From NCBI RefSeq assembly GCF_024498955.1, contig NZ_CP093311.1, positions 1,612,001-1,676,000 of the forward strand: a stretch of DNA of 64,000 bases, written 5' to 3'. Shown piece after piece: positions 31,224 to 38,610 of this stretch; position 1 is the first letter of the stretch; every line of letters begins with the position of its first letter. This DNA comes from Thermomonas paludicola (GTDB lineage: Bacteria > Pseudomonadota > Gammaproteobacteria > Xanthomonadales > Xanthomonadaceae). A program made the position numbers and the translations under genes. A model generated the notes under the pieces. The model was given only the letters and a program-made list of their open reading frames with translations, had not been told where the DNA came from and did no database searches.

Positions 31224-31711
31224 CAGAGGATCTCGTCGAGTTCGGCCTGCAGGGCGCGGGCGCTGTCGACCACCCGCGCCAGCAGCACCAGCGCAGCCCC
31301 GACCACGCCCAGCACGATCCCCGACAGGTCGAAGTAGGCCAGCCCGCCCTGCCCGCCCACGATCAGCCGCGACAGGTTGGTGATCGCGAACACGCTGAGC
31401 AGCGCGCCGGCCAGCACGCCGATGCCGATGTGGCGGATCGCGCGCGCCACCGCCGCATGGAACAGCCGGCCGGCGGCGAGGTCGCCGAGCGCCCGTTGCA
31501 CCGCCCACAGCGCCCACAGGTAGCCCAGGCCGGGCAGCAGGCGCACCAGCAGCAACAGCGAGCGCGTGCCGGCCTCGGCATCGCCCGGCGCCCGCAGCCA
31601 CGGCAACCCGCTCGCACCCAGCGACAGCAGCAGGGCAAGTCCGAAGAACACCACCAGCGTGGCGATGCGCAACAGGCGGCAGTGGCTGCGGAAACGGTCG
31701 GAAATTGGCAT
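31223..31711 (-). CDS. DUF2975 membrane protein
   Basis: 162-residue integral membrane protein with four predicted helices (about 13-32, 55-72, 92-112 and 125-147), matching the DUF2975 layout, with conserved-looking RLIVGGQGG in the third loop. Function unknown. It precedes and overlaps the XRE gene, and is divergent from the ABC exporter. The pair may sense a membrane-active compound and control the exporter, which is inference. Confidence 0.75.
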   Translation of the reverse strand: MPISDRFRSHCRLLRIATLVVFFGLALLLSLGASGLPWLRAPGDAEAGTRSLLLLVRLLPGLGYLWALWAVQRALGDLAAGRLFHAAVARAIRHIGIGVLAGALLSVFAITNLSRLIVGGQGGLAYFDLSGIVLGVVGAALVLLARVVDSARALQAELDEIL

Positions 31712-31748
31712 GACGGCGGGATTCCGGGAGATGGCGACGAAGAGGAAC

Positions 31749-31783
31749 TTTAAGCTTGACTTAAATTATCGCTCATGTACAAA
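31749..31783 (+). promoter_or_regulatory. Promoter of the ABC exporter with overlapping palindrome
   Basis: TTGACT (31756-31761) and TACAAA (31778-31783) are 16 bases apart, a good sigma70-like promoter for the ABC genes. A perfect inverted repeat TTTAAG-CTTGA-CTTAAA (31749-31765) overlaps its -35 box, and another CTTAAA half-site occurs at 31796-31801. The stretch is strikingly AT-rich against its surroundings. It is the natural operator for the divergent XRE regulator. Confidence 0.65.
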
Positions 31784-31821
31784 CTTTATCCCGCACTTAA
31801 AACTTCATTCCCGGTGATTCC

Positions 31822-32748
31822 ATGCCCCACGCCATCGAAACCTGCGGCCTGACCCGCCGCTTCGGCCAGCGCACCGCGGTCGACGCCATCGACATGACGG
31901 TGCCGGAGCGCAGCGTCTACGGCTTCCTCGGCCGCAACGGCGCCGGCAAGACCACCACCATCAAGCTGCTGCTGGGCCTGCTGGCGCCGGACGCCGGCAG
32001 CGCGCGGATCGCCGGCATCGACGTCGCGACGGATCGCATCGCCGCAGCACGCAACGTCGGCGCGCTGCTGGAGGCGCAGGGCTTCTACGCGCACCTGAGC
32101 GGGCGCGAGAACCTCGACCTCAGCCGCCGCCTGCTGGGCCTGCCAGCCAGCGAGTCCAACCGCGTGCTGGAGATCGTGGAGATGAGTGCGCACGCCGGCC
32201 GTCGCGTCGCCGACTATTCGCTGGGCATGCGCCAGCGCCTCGGGCTGGCGCGGTCGATGCTGGGCGCGCCGCCGGTGCTGGTGCTGGACGAGCCGACCAA
32301 CGGTCTCGACCCGGAAGGCATCGCAGACATGCGCCGCTTCCTGCGCGAACTGCCGGAGCGCGCCAACGCCACCGTGCTGCTGTCCAGCCACCTGCTCGGC
32401 GAGATCGAGCAGGTCGCCAGCCACGTCGGCATCCTCAGCCACGGCCGGCTGGTGCTGGAAGGCGCCTTGGCCGAACTGAAGGCGGGGCTGGCGAGCGAAG
32501 TCGAGGTCGGCACCGACGCGCCGGAATGGGCGGTGGCGGTGGCGCGCGGCCACGGCTTCATGGCGGAACAGACCGACGACACCGTGATCGTCCGCTTCGA
32601 CGCGGGCGAGGAACCGCGCGGCGCGACCGCCGCGCTCAACCGCGTGCTGTGCGTGGCCGGCGTGCACGTGCATGCGCTCGCGCCGCGCCAGCGCAGCCTC
32701 GAACTTCTCTACCGCCAGGCCGCGCAGCCCGTCGCGGCGGCGGCCTGA
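31822..32748 (+). CDS. ABC transporter ATP-binding protein
   Basis: ATPase of a type-2-like ABC exporter. 308 residues: Walker A GRNGAGKTTTIKLLLG at about 37-52, signature YSLGMRQRLGLARSMLG, Walker B PPVLVLDEPTNGLDPEG and the switch histidine in LLSSHLLGEIEQVASHVG. A C-terminal ~90-residue domain follows, as in bacitracin- or lantibiotic-type exporters. It is 25 bases upstream of the permease gene. Confidence 0.95.
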   Translation: MPHAIETCGLTRRFGQRTAVDAIDMTVPERSVYGFLGRNGAGKTTTIKLLLGLLAPDAGSARIAGIDVATDRIAAARNVGALLEAQGFYAHLSGRENLDLSRRLLGLPASESNRVLEIVEMSAHAGRRVADYSLGMRQRLGLARSMLGAPPVLVLDEPTNGLDPEGIADMRRFLRELPERANATVLLSSHLLGEIEQVASHVGILSHGRLVLEGALAELKAGLASEVEVGTDAPEWAVAVARGHGFMAEQTDDTVIVRFDAGEEPRGATAALNRVLCVAGVHVHALAPRQRSLELLYRQAAQPVAAAA

Positions 32749-32773
32749 CATCGCCCCAAATCCGGAGCCCGCC

Positions 32774-33544
32774 ATGTCCGTTGCCTCGCCCACTTTCTCC
32801 GTTCGCCCTGCCCGCTTCGCCACCGCGCTCGCGGTGGAGGCCTGCAAGCTGCGCCGCTCGCTGGCCGTGCTGCTGGCCACCGTCGCGCCGCTGCTGATCG
32901 CGGTGTTCGTGTTCTTCAACCTGCTGCGCGGGGAGAAGCCCGCGCCGTGGACGATGTCGCTGCAATTCTCGGCGGCGATCTGGGCGTTCTTCATGCTGCC
33001 GATGAGCGTCACCGCGCTGACCGCGCTGGTGGCGCAGACCGAGCACGGCCCGCGCGCCTGGGACCACCTGCGCGCGCTGCCGCTGCCGCGCTGGCACCTG
33101 TACGCGGCGAAGGCCGTTTGCGTGTTGGCGCTGGTCGCGGCGATGAGCCTGCTGCTGGCCCTGCTGACGTCGCTGGCGGTCGCCGCCGCCGGCATCGCCA
33201 AGCCCGCGGTGGCCGCCACCGGCGCGCCGGATTTCGCCGCCCATCTGCTTCTGCTGGGCCGCATCTTCCTCGCCGCGTGGCTGCTGGTGGCGGTGCAGCT
33301 GTGGATCGCGCTGCGCTGGGCCAGCTTCGTGCCGGCGCTGGCGACGGGCATCGCCGGCACCTTCTTCGCAGTGGTCGCCACCTCAGCGAAGATCGGCGTG
33401 GCGATGCCTTGGCAGATGCCGGTCAACCAGCTCGCCAGCGACCCGGCCCGCGCCGACCTGGCGCTGGCGCTGGGCCTGGCCGGCGGCATTGTCGCCTTCG
33501 CGCTGATGCTGTGGCGGATGAGCCGGCAGGAAACGCCGCGCTGA
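32774..33544 (+). CDS. ABC-2 type permease
   Basis: Membrane partner of the ATPase at 31822. Start at the ATG at 32774 (MSVASPTFSVRPARFATALA). 256 residues with six predicted helices, first at about 33-52 (LAVLLATVAPLLIAVFVFF), last near the C-terminus. Similar to lantibiotic-immunity (LanE/G or BcrB-like) permeases by layout; the exported substrate is unknown. Convergent with the M14 gene. Confidence 0.85.
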   Translation: MSVASPTFSVRPARFATALAVEACKLRRSLAVLLATVAPLLIAVFVFFNLLRGEKPAPWTMSLQFSAAIWAFFMLPMSVTALTALVAQTEHGPRAWDHLRALPLPRWHLYAAKAVCVLALVAAMSLLLALLTSLAVAAAGIAKPAVAATGAPDFAAHLLLLGRIFLAAWLLVAVQLWIALRWASFVPALATGIAGTFFAVVATSAKIGVAMPWQMPVNQLASDPARADLALALGLAGGIVAFALMLWRMSRQETPR

Positions 33545-33565
33545 GCATCCGCCACGGCGGCACGT

Positions 33566-34489
33566 TCAGCGGTGGGCCAGCGCGAACTCCAGCGCCGCGC
33601 GCACCGCCGCCGCCTGCGCATCGTTGCACTGCGCCGGCGTGGCGCGCGGGCTGTCCGGATAGACCTCGGTGGTCGTGGTGTAACGCGCGCCGCTGATACC
33701 AGCGCACAGGCCCAGCTTGACCAGCGAATATTCGATCACGCCCGGCGCGACCACAGGCGAACCGATGATGGTGCCATCGGGATCGGCCGGTGCGATATGC
33801 GTGACCTGCGCCACTGCGGCGATGATTGCCTGCTGGAACGCCGGCTGTGGGTTCTCGGTATCGTCCACCAGATAGAACCCATCGGGGACGGTATCGGGCT
33901 GGTACGGCTTGCCATCACGCGCCGCCAGCGCCGGGCGAAACTCGCTCTCGTCGCTGTCGGTGGTTTCGTGCAGGTCGATATGCACCAGAACGCGGCCGTG
34001 CAGCGGCCGGACCAGCGCCCACAGCGCCGCCGATTCGCCGGCCGGACTGTTGGCGCGGAAGTTTCGATTCGGGTCCAGCGCATCGGGGTTCCAGCGATGG
34101 ATGCGCTCATAGGCCCAAGGCGACACGCAGGGCGCGATCAGGAGATTCATGCGGCCCGCGTAATCCGCCGCATGGCGCTCGGCGAACTGCAGCGCGCCAT
34201 GCACGCCGCTGGTCTCGTAGCCATGCACGCCACCGGTGACCAGGGCGACCGGCAATGCGTCATTCCAGTCGTGGCTGCGCAGGACGAACAGCGGATAACG
34301 GCCATCGTCGCCGTAGTCCAGCATGCCGTACTGCTCCACCTGGAATGCGCCGCGCAGCGCATCGATCCTTGCCAGCACATCGCCTGCATAGCTGCGATGC
34401 TTGCGCTGGGCTGCGCGCCACTCGGCAACTTCAAGCGCAGACCAAGGCGTGCCTGGCGTTCCGATGGGGTAGGACGACGCTGCGTGCAT
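33566..34489 (-). CDS. M14-family metallocarboxypeptidase
   Basis: Zinc carboxypeptidase-like enzyme of 307 residues without a signal peptide. The zinc ligands are visible as H-x-x-E in VTGGVHGYETSGVHGAL and the later histidine in VHIDLHETTDSDES; NPDALDPNRNFRANSP is the substrate-binding region of the M14 fold. The catalytic glutamate is likely in TTTTEVYPDS. The natural substrate is not evident; M14 enzymes with this size include murein tripeptide and succinylglutamate/aspartate types. Confidence 0.85.
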   Translation of the reverse strand: MHAASSYPIGTPGTPWSALEVAEWRAAQRKHRSYAGDVLARIDALRGAFQVEQYGMLDYGDDGRYPLFVLRSHDWNDALPVALVTGGVHGYETSGVHGALQFAERHAADYAGRMNLLIAPCVSPWAYERIHRWNPDALDPNRNFRANSPAGESAALWALVRPLHGRVLVHIDLHETTDSDESEFRPALAARDGKPYQPDTVPDGFYLVDDTENPQPAFQQAIIAAVAQVTHIAPADPDGTIIGSPVVAPGVIEYSLVKLGLCAGISGARYTTTTEVYPDSPRATPAQCNDAQAAAVRAALEFALAHR

Positions 34490-34539
34490 GCGGGCTCTCA
34501 GGGGGCGGCAGGGCCGTCACTCTAGCACCGCAACAACGC

Positions 34540-34773
34540 TCAACCGCTGCAGTCGCCGCAACAGACCGACGGCTGCAATTCGACCTTGTTGGCGGGGATG
34601 CCAGCCTGCGCCAATACCACGGCCAATTCCTCGGCGCTCAGCCAGGCCGTCACGCGCAGCGCGCCATCGGCAGGATCGAAATCCACGAACGCCGCCGGAT
34701 CCGCATCCCGAACGGCGTCGTCAATGGCGCTGAGATCGGGGGCGGGAGCCGAAAGCTGGACTCGGTATTCCAT
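34540..34773 (-). CDS. Small protein with C-terminal Cys-rich tail, unknown function
   Basis: 77 residues, start MEYRVQLSAPAPDLSAIDDA, with GGGAGAG-like ribosome-binding sequence GGGAGAG upstream. The pattern of strands and helices (strand, helix, strand FVDFDP, strand LRVTAWL, helix, strand KVELQPS) looks like a beta-alpha-beta-beta-alpha-beta ferredoxin-like/HMA fold but lacks the usual N-terminal CxxC. Instead it ends in VCCGDCSG, three cysteines that could bind metal. A FNR/Anr-like box lies 71-84 bp upstream of its start. Not a family I can name. Confidence 0.7.
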   Translation of the reverse strand: MEYRVQLSAPAPDLSAIDDAVRDADPAAFVDFDPADGALRVTAWLSAEELAVVLAQAGIPANKVELQPSVCCGDCSG

Positions 34774-34843
34774 GATCGTCTCTCCCTACTCGCAAGCCCG
34801 CAATGGGGCATTGCAACGATGCACCGATTTGGATGACCCCGCC

Positions 34844-34857
34844 TTAATCTGGATCAA
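34844..34857 (-). promoter_or_regulatory. FNR/Anr-type box upstream of the 77-residue Cys protein
   Basis: TTGATCCAGATTAA on the minus strand matches TTGAT-N4-ATCAA at nine of ten fixed positions. Its centre is about 78 bp upstream of the start at 34773, compatible with a class II site near -41.5 and a 5' leader of about 36 nt. It lies 18 bp beyond the cytochrome b561 stop. Confidence 0.6.
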
Positions 34858-34875
34858 ACACCGGGCAGCGAGCGG

Positions 34876-35415
34876 TTACAGCATCCGCTTCAAGGTGTCA
34901 TCGCGCCGTCCCCAGTGGTGCCACAGCGCTGCCAGCACGTGCGCGCCGATGACCCAGTAGAAGACTTCGCCGATGGTGCCGTGCAGGTCTTCCAGCGAAT
35001 GCGCCAAGTCTTCGTTTTCCGCCAGCAGCGCCGGCAGAGCAATCCCGGTGAATGGAATCATGATCGCTTTCCCGTCGGTCCATGCGGTGGCCAGGCCCAG
35101 TAGCGGCATCACGATGAAAAAGGCATACAGCGACAGGTGCAGCAGCCTGGAGACGAGCGCGCTGAAACGATCCAGCGGCGGGGTGATGGCCGGGGCGCCG
35201 CCGCGCACGCGGCTGGCCAACCGCCACCAGACCAGCAGGAAGATGGCGATGCCGGCCCAGAAGTGGCCCTGCATCATCGCTGCGCGCCCACTGCTGCCGC
35301 GCGGGAACAGGCCGCGCTGCTCGATCAGCACGTAGGCCAGCAGGATCAACACCGCCATCAGCCAGTGCAGGTAGCGGATGGTCGGTGCGTAACGCGAACG
35401 AGTGGTGGCATGCAT
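34876..35415 (-). CDS. Cytochrome b561 family protein
   Basis: Di-haem b561-type quinol oxidase or electron carrier of the inner membrane. The ATG at 35415 (MHATTRSRYAPTIRYLHWLM) gives 179 residues, with four transmembrane helices. The likely haem ligands are the histidines in IRYLHWLMAVL, MQGHFWAGIA, SRLLHLSLYAFF and EDLHGTIGEVFYWVIGAHVLAALWHHW. Similar size to E. coli YodB/CybB. A longer open frame reads into the acyltransferase and is not credible. A FNR/Anr-like box lies 56-69 bp upstream. Confidence 0.9.
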   Translation of the reverse strand: MHATTRSRYAPTIRYLHWLMAVLILLAYVLIEQRGLFPRGSSGRAAMMQGHFWAGIAIFLLVWWRLASRVRGGAPAITPPLDRFSALVSRLLHLSLYAFFIVMPLLGLATAWTDGKAIMIPFTGIALPALLAENEDLAHSLEDLHGTIGEVFYWVIGAHVLAALWHHWGRRDDTLKRML

Positions 35416-35470
35416 GCGCCTGGCTCCCGGGAGTGACGATTCGACAATGAACGATGCAGCGGCGAATACG

Positions 35471-35484
35471 TTGACTTCGATCAA
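35471..35484 (-). promoter_or_regulatory. FNR/Anr-type box upstream of cytochrome b561
   Basis: TTGATCGAAGTCAA on the minus strand matches TTGAT-N4-ATCAA at nine of ten fixed positions. It overlaps the stop codon of the upstream acyltransferase and is centred about 62 bp before the cytochrome start at 35415. The haem protein makes an oxygen-responsive regulator plausible. Confidence 0.6.
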
Positions 35485-36392
35485 TCCGGCGGCGGCGCCG
35501 GCGCGGCGCCCAGCAACTCGCCCAGCGCCGCATCCTTTTCCCGCCACAGACCGTTCATCCAGTGCTGGAAGCGAATCCGGAAGTCACGGTCGTTCTGGTA
35601 ATCGCCGCCCACCAGATCGGCCGGAATCGGGTGCTGGCGCACCTGCACGCGCACCTCGGGGATGCGCCCGGCCAACAGGTCCAGCAAGGACGGAGAGCCC
35701 GCCGGATAGGCGATGCTGACATCCAGGATTGCCTGCAGTCCCTGGCCCATCGCATCCAGCACGAATGCCACGCCGCCCGACTTCGGCTTGAGCAGATGCC
35801 GGTAAGGCGAAGACTGCCGGGCGTGCTTGGCTGCAGTGAAGCGGGTGCCTTCCACGAAATTCATGATGGCCACCGGGATGGCGCGGAATTTTTCGCACGC
35901 GCGCCTGGTCACATCGATGTCGCGCCCGGCCAGCGCCGGGTTGCGTGCGATCTGCTTGGGCGTGTAGCGGCCCATGAACGGGAAATCCAGCGCCCACCAC
36001 GCCATTCCCAGCAAAGGCACCCAGAACAACTGGCGCTTGAGGAAAAAGCGCAGCAGCGGGATGCGCCGATTGAACACTTTCTGCAAGACCAGGATGTCCA
36101 CCCAGCTCTGGTGGTTGGCCAGCACCAGATAATGACCGTCGGCGCGCAACTCGGCGGCGCCTTGCACGTTCAAGCGGGTGTCGGTGAAGGCATCCCACAT
36201 CCAGCTGTTGAATCCGATCCAGCTTTCCGCCAACCCGGTCAACAACGGATTGCACAGCGCGCGCATGCGCGGGAACGGCAACATCACCTTCAGCAGCGCC
36301 ACCAGCAGCAGCGGGGCGACATGCACGACCGTATTGGCGGCGATCAACAAGAAGGTCAACGCAAGGCGAAATGGGAGCATCGGCAAATTCAA
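35481..36392 (-). CDS. 1-acyl-glycerol-3-phosphate-type acyltransferase (YihG-like)
   Basis: PlsC-family acyltransferase of the inner membrane. 303 residues: an N-terminal hydrophobic region (about 8-40), then the catalytic NHQSWVDIL (H-x4-D) at about 93 and the substrate motif MNFVEGTRFT at about 178. YLVLANHQSW and the spacing are like E. coli YihG, which acylates lysophosphatidic acid. The Ala/Pro-rich C-terminal end is APAPPPD. Probably a phospholipid remodelling enzyme. Confidence 0.85.
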   Translation of the reverse strand: MNLPMLPFRLALTFLLIAANTVVHVAPLLLVALLKVMLPFPRMRALCNPLLTGLAESWIGFNSWMWDAFTDTRLNVQGAAELRADGHYLVLANHQSWVDILVLQKVFNRRIPLLRFFLKRQLFWVPLLGMAWWALDFPFMGRYTPKQIARNPALAGRDIDVTRRACEKFRAIPVAIMNFVEGTRFTAAKHARQSSPYRHLLKPKSGGVAFVLDAMGQGLQAILDVSIAYPAGSPSLLDLLAGRIPEVRVQVRQHPIPADLVGGDYQNDRDFRIRFQHWMNGLWREKDAALGELLGAAPAPPPD

Positions 36393-36464
36393 GTGGCCGT
36401 GGAGCGACAGGCGGCATTGTCGCGGAAAACACGGTTGGCTTCAGGCTGTCGGTATCATTTGCGC

Positions 36465-37301
36465 ATGCCCCGCTATCCCGGCCCCCTGCTCACCCGCCCC
36501 TTGGGCGACGCCCTGCTGGCGGCGCGCGCGGCCGGCGCCAGCACCTGGCAAGCTTCGCTCGACCTGGGCCGGAGCACGGGCGAGGCCGTCCTGTCCAGCG
36601 ATCACTGGCACTGGCGCGGCCTGCGCTATGACTATCCCGGCCCGCTCAAGGACCGCACGCTGTACTGGTGGGACGGTGCGGCATTCGCGCCGATTTCGCG
36701 CTATGCCGGCAAGCTGATCAAGCTGGTGCCGACCGAATGGAACGTCCCCACCTTCGAAATCGACGGCATCAAGATGCTGCCGACGTCACGGGAATCCCCG
36801 CTGGACGATGCGCGCCGCAAGGTGGCGCTGGTGCAACCGGCGGGCAAGACGGTGCTGGATACCTGCGCTGGACTTGGCTATTTCGCCAGCTGCTGCCTCG
36901 ACGCCGGGGTGAGGCATCTGCAGTCGTTTGAAAAAAACGAGGATGTGCTGTGGTTGCGCACGCTCAATCCGTGGTCGCCGGATGCCGACGACAGCGACGG
37001 CAGGCTGGCGCTGGCGCTGGCCGACGTCTCGCAGGCCATCCTGCAGTTGCCGGATGCCGCGTTCGATGCGGCACTGCACGATCCGCCACGCTTCGGCATC
37101 GCAGGTGAACTGTATTCGCTGGCGTTTTACCAGCAGCTTGCGCGCGTCCTGCGCCGCGGCGGACGTCTGTTCCACTACACCGGCAGCCCCAACAAGCTCA
37201 CCTCGGGCCGTGACGTGCCACGCGAAGTGGTGAAACGGCTGCAACACGCCGGCTTCCAGGCCGAACTGGCGCTGGACGGCGTGCTGGCAGTCAAGCGCTG
37301 A
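36465..37301 (+). CDS. SAM-dependent methyltransferase, archaeal-type (COG2521-like)
   Basis: Predicted class I methyltransferase of 278 residues, start MPRYPGPLLTRPLGDALLAA at the ATG at 36465. The SAM site is TVLDTCAGLGYFASCCLDAG and the acceptor motif is AALHDPPRFGIAGELYSLAF, followed by LRRGGRLFHYTGSPNK. From memory this combination (DTCxGLGY, HDPPRF, FHYxG) is the signature of a predicted archaeal methyltransferase group seen only patchily in bacteria. Substrate unknown; DPPRF suggests an amino-group acceptor on nucleic acid or protein. Single gene, not in an operon. Confidence 0.75.
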   Translation: MPRYPGPLLTRPLGDALLAARAAGASTWQASLDLGRSTGEAVLSSDHWHWRGLRYDYPGPLKDRTLYWWDGAAFAPISRYAGKLIKLVPTEWNVPTFEIDGIKMLPTSRESPLDDARRKVALVQPAGKTVLDTCAGLGYFASCCLDAGVRHLQSFEKNEDVLWLRTLNPWSPDADDSDGRLALALADVSQAILQLPDAAFDAALHDPPRFGIAGELYSLAFYQQLARVLRRGGRLFHYTGSPNKLTSGRDVPREVVKRLQHAGFQAELALDGVLAVKR

Positions 37302-37306
37302 GCTGC

Positions 37307-37921
37307 TTACGCGCGGCGCTCGACGCGGATCACCGCGGGATCGTCGGCATGTTCCAGCAACAGCTTGCGCACCCGATCCTGCCAGACCGAACCGAACGCG
37401 CCACGCACGTCATCGCTGGCATCGGCCGCCAGGGCTTGCCCCATCAGCGCGCGCATCTGCGGCGCGGGAGGCACCGTGGAAAGATCCATCGACACCTGCA
37501 CCGTGTCACCGTTGTCACTGCGGCGAAAACTGGCGATGCAGCCCAGGTCGCTACCGCCGTAACGCAGCAACCCGTGCCGAACGAACCGCCCCCCGATGCC
37601 GTGGAAGCCGTTGTTGGCCGCCGCGCCGGTGAGCAGGGTGAACACCTGGGCGACGACGCCGGTGGTGCCTTCCACCTCCGCCGCGCTCATCGTCACCACC
37701 ACGCCGCCGCGCTCCGGCACGCCCTCCGGATACAGCGCGCGCAGACCGGCGCGCGCCATCAGATAGGCACCCGCCACGGTCGGGCAGGAATGCCCGGCCA
37801 GGCGCACCGCATCGGCATACCCGTACTCGATCAGCCCGCCTTCCGCAGCACCCAGCAGCTCGGCCAGCGGATCACGCAGCAGGATGCGCGGCACCTGCGA
37901 ATAGAAGACGGGCAGATTCAC
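37307..37921 (-). CDS. FmdE-domain protein
   Basis: 204 residues, starting at the GTG at 37921 (MNLPVFYSQVPRILLRDPLA), with GGAGG of the preceding gene end as its ribosome-binding site. The core VRLAGHSCPTVAGAYLMARAGLRALYPEGVPERGGVVVTMSAAEVEGTTGV is the FmdE fold, first named from formylmethanofuran dehydrogenase operons but found in non-methanogens. His and Cys in GHSCP may bind metal. It lies 4 bases downstream of a DUF2249 gene, and this pairing suggests a redox or NO-related role. Convergent with the methyltransferase gene. Confidence 0.75.
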   Translation of the reverse strand: MNLPVFYSQVPRILLRDPLAELLGAAEGGLIEYGYADAVRLAGHSCPTVAGAYLMARAGLRALYPEGVPERGGVVVTMSAAEVEGTTGVVAQVFTLLTGAAANNGFHGIGGRFVRHGLLRYGGSDLGCIASFRRSDNGDTVQVSMDLSTVPPAPQMRALMGQALAADASDDVRGAFGSVWQDRVRKLLLEHADDPAVIRVERRA

Positions 37922-37925
37922 GGGC

Positions 37926-38192
37926 TTATTCCTCCGGCAAACCGGTGACGCCAAAGTCGATGACCACGCCAGTCTGGTCGCGCTGGCGATACGACACCGT
38001 GAGGTGCTCGCCGAAGCGCTGGGTGAGCTGGCCCAGCAAGGGAATGGGGTCGTGGTCATTGATGAAGCGCATGCTCTCGCCGTTGCGCAACGCGCCCAAC
38101 GCGCCGAAGATGGCGGAGTGGCGGAAGCGGCGGGCAATGCCACGCGCATCGAAGACGTGGACGTTGGGTTCTGGATCAAGCTGGATCGACAT
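37926..38192 (-). CDS. DUF2249 protein
   Basis: 88-residue protein with the DUF2249 signature VFDARGIARRFRHSAIFGALGALRNGESMRFINDHDPIPLLGQL followed by LTVSYRQRDQTGVVIDFGV. The family resembles TusA-like small folds and is often found next to hemerythrin, nitric-oxide or Fe-S genes. Predicted first gene of an operon with the FmdE gene; a FNR-like palindrome lies 61-74 bp upstream. Confidence 0.8.
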   Translation of the reverse strand: MSIQLDPEPNVHVFDARGIARRFRHSAIFGALGALRNGESMRFINDHDPIPLLGQLTQRFGEHLTVSYRQRDQTGVVIDFGVTGLPEE

Positions 38193-38252
38193 GCCAATGG
38201 CTCCTGTTCGCGATAAACCGAGGCCATGCTACGCCGCACCGATGACGCCGCC

Positions 38253-38266
38253 CTGACCCATGTCAA
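38253..38266 (-). promoter_or_regulatory. FNR/DNR-like palindrome upstream of DUF2249-FmdE
   Basis: TTGACATGGGTCAG on the minus strand is an inverted repeat TGAC-N4-GTCA and matches TTGAT-N4-ATCAA at seven of ten positions, with C-for-T type changes often tolerated by FNR/DNR-like regulators. It is centred about 67 bp before the DUF2249 start; a TAGCAT -10-like hexamer follows at a spacing of 21 bases. The weakest of the three boxes. Confidence 0.4.
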
Positions 38267-38288
38267 GGCAGCCATCACTCTCTGGTCT

Positions 38289-38522
38289 TCAGCCAGCGCG
38301 CCAGTAGTTGTTGGCCGCGGAAATGGTCTGGAAATTCACCGCCACCACGTGCGAGGACGCGATCAACGCACTGGCGTCTTCGGCATAGTCCGGGCGCAGC
38401 TGTCCGCGTATCTCGGCCGAGGGTTGCGTGTACTTCACCGCCACCCGGGAAAGCTTGATCGCAAGTTCGAAGCCGGCTTGCGGGGTATCGGTGATCAAGC
38501 TGGTCAACCAGGTATCGCTCAT
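38289..38522 (-). CDS. Hypothetical 77-residue protein
   Basis: Start MSDTWLTSLITDTPQAGFEL. A Ser-rich, mixed polar sequence with an N-terminal helical part (about 5-30) and a C-terminal stretch VVAVNFQTISAANNYWRAG. No cysteines, no signal peptide, no transmembrane segment. Real-gene status is supported by the intact frame without internal stops, a position between two well-placed genes and no alternative coding frame. I cannot assign a function. Confidence 0.55.
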   Translation of the reverse strand: MSDTWLTSLITDTPQAGFELAIKLSRVAVKYTQPSAEIRGQLRPDYAEDASALIASSHVVAVNFQTISAANNYWRAG

Positions 38523-38610
38523 GGCGTTGCCCTCATCGCATCAGGAAACCAGGATGGTCGTGCAACGGGCGCGCAGCCGCAATTCACGCGGCGTGCCGCT
38601 GCCGATCCGG

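Noticed and set aside
28845..33544. A horizontally acquired island from the M13 gene to the ABC genes
   Set aside because: GC appears only slightly higher than surroundings (about 68-70% in sampled lines) and no mobility gene or repeat flanks it, so the evidence is too thin.
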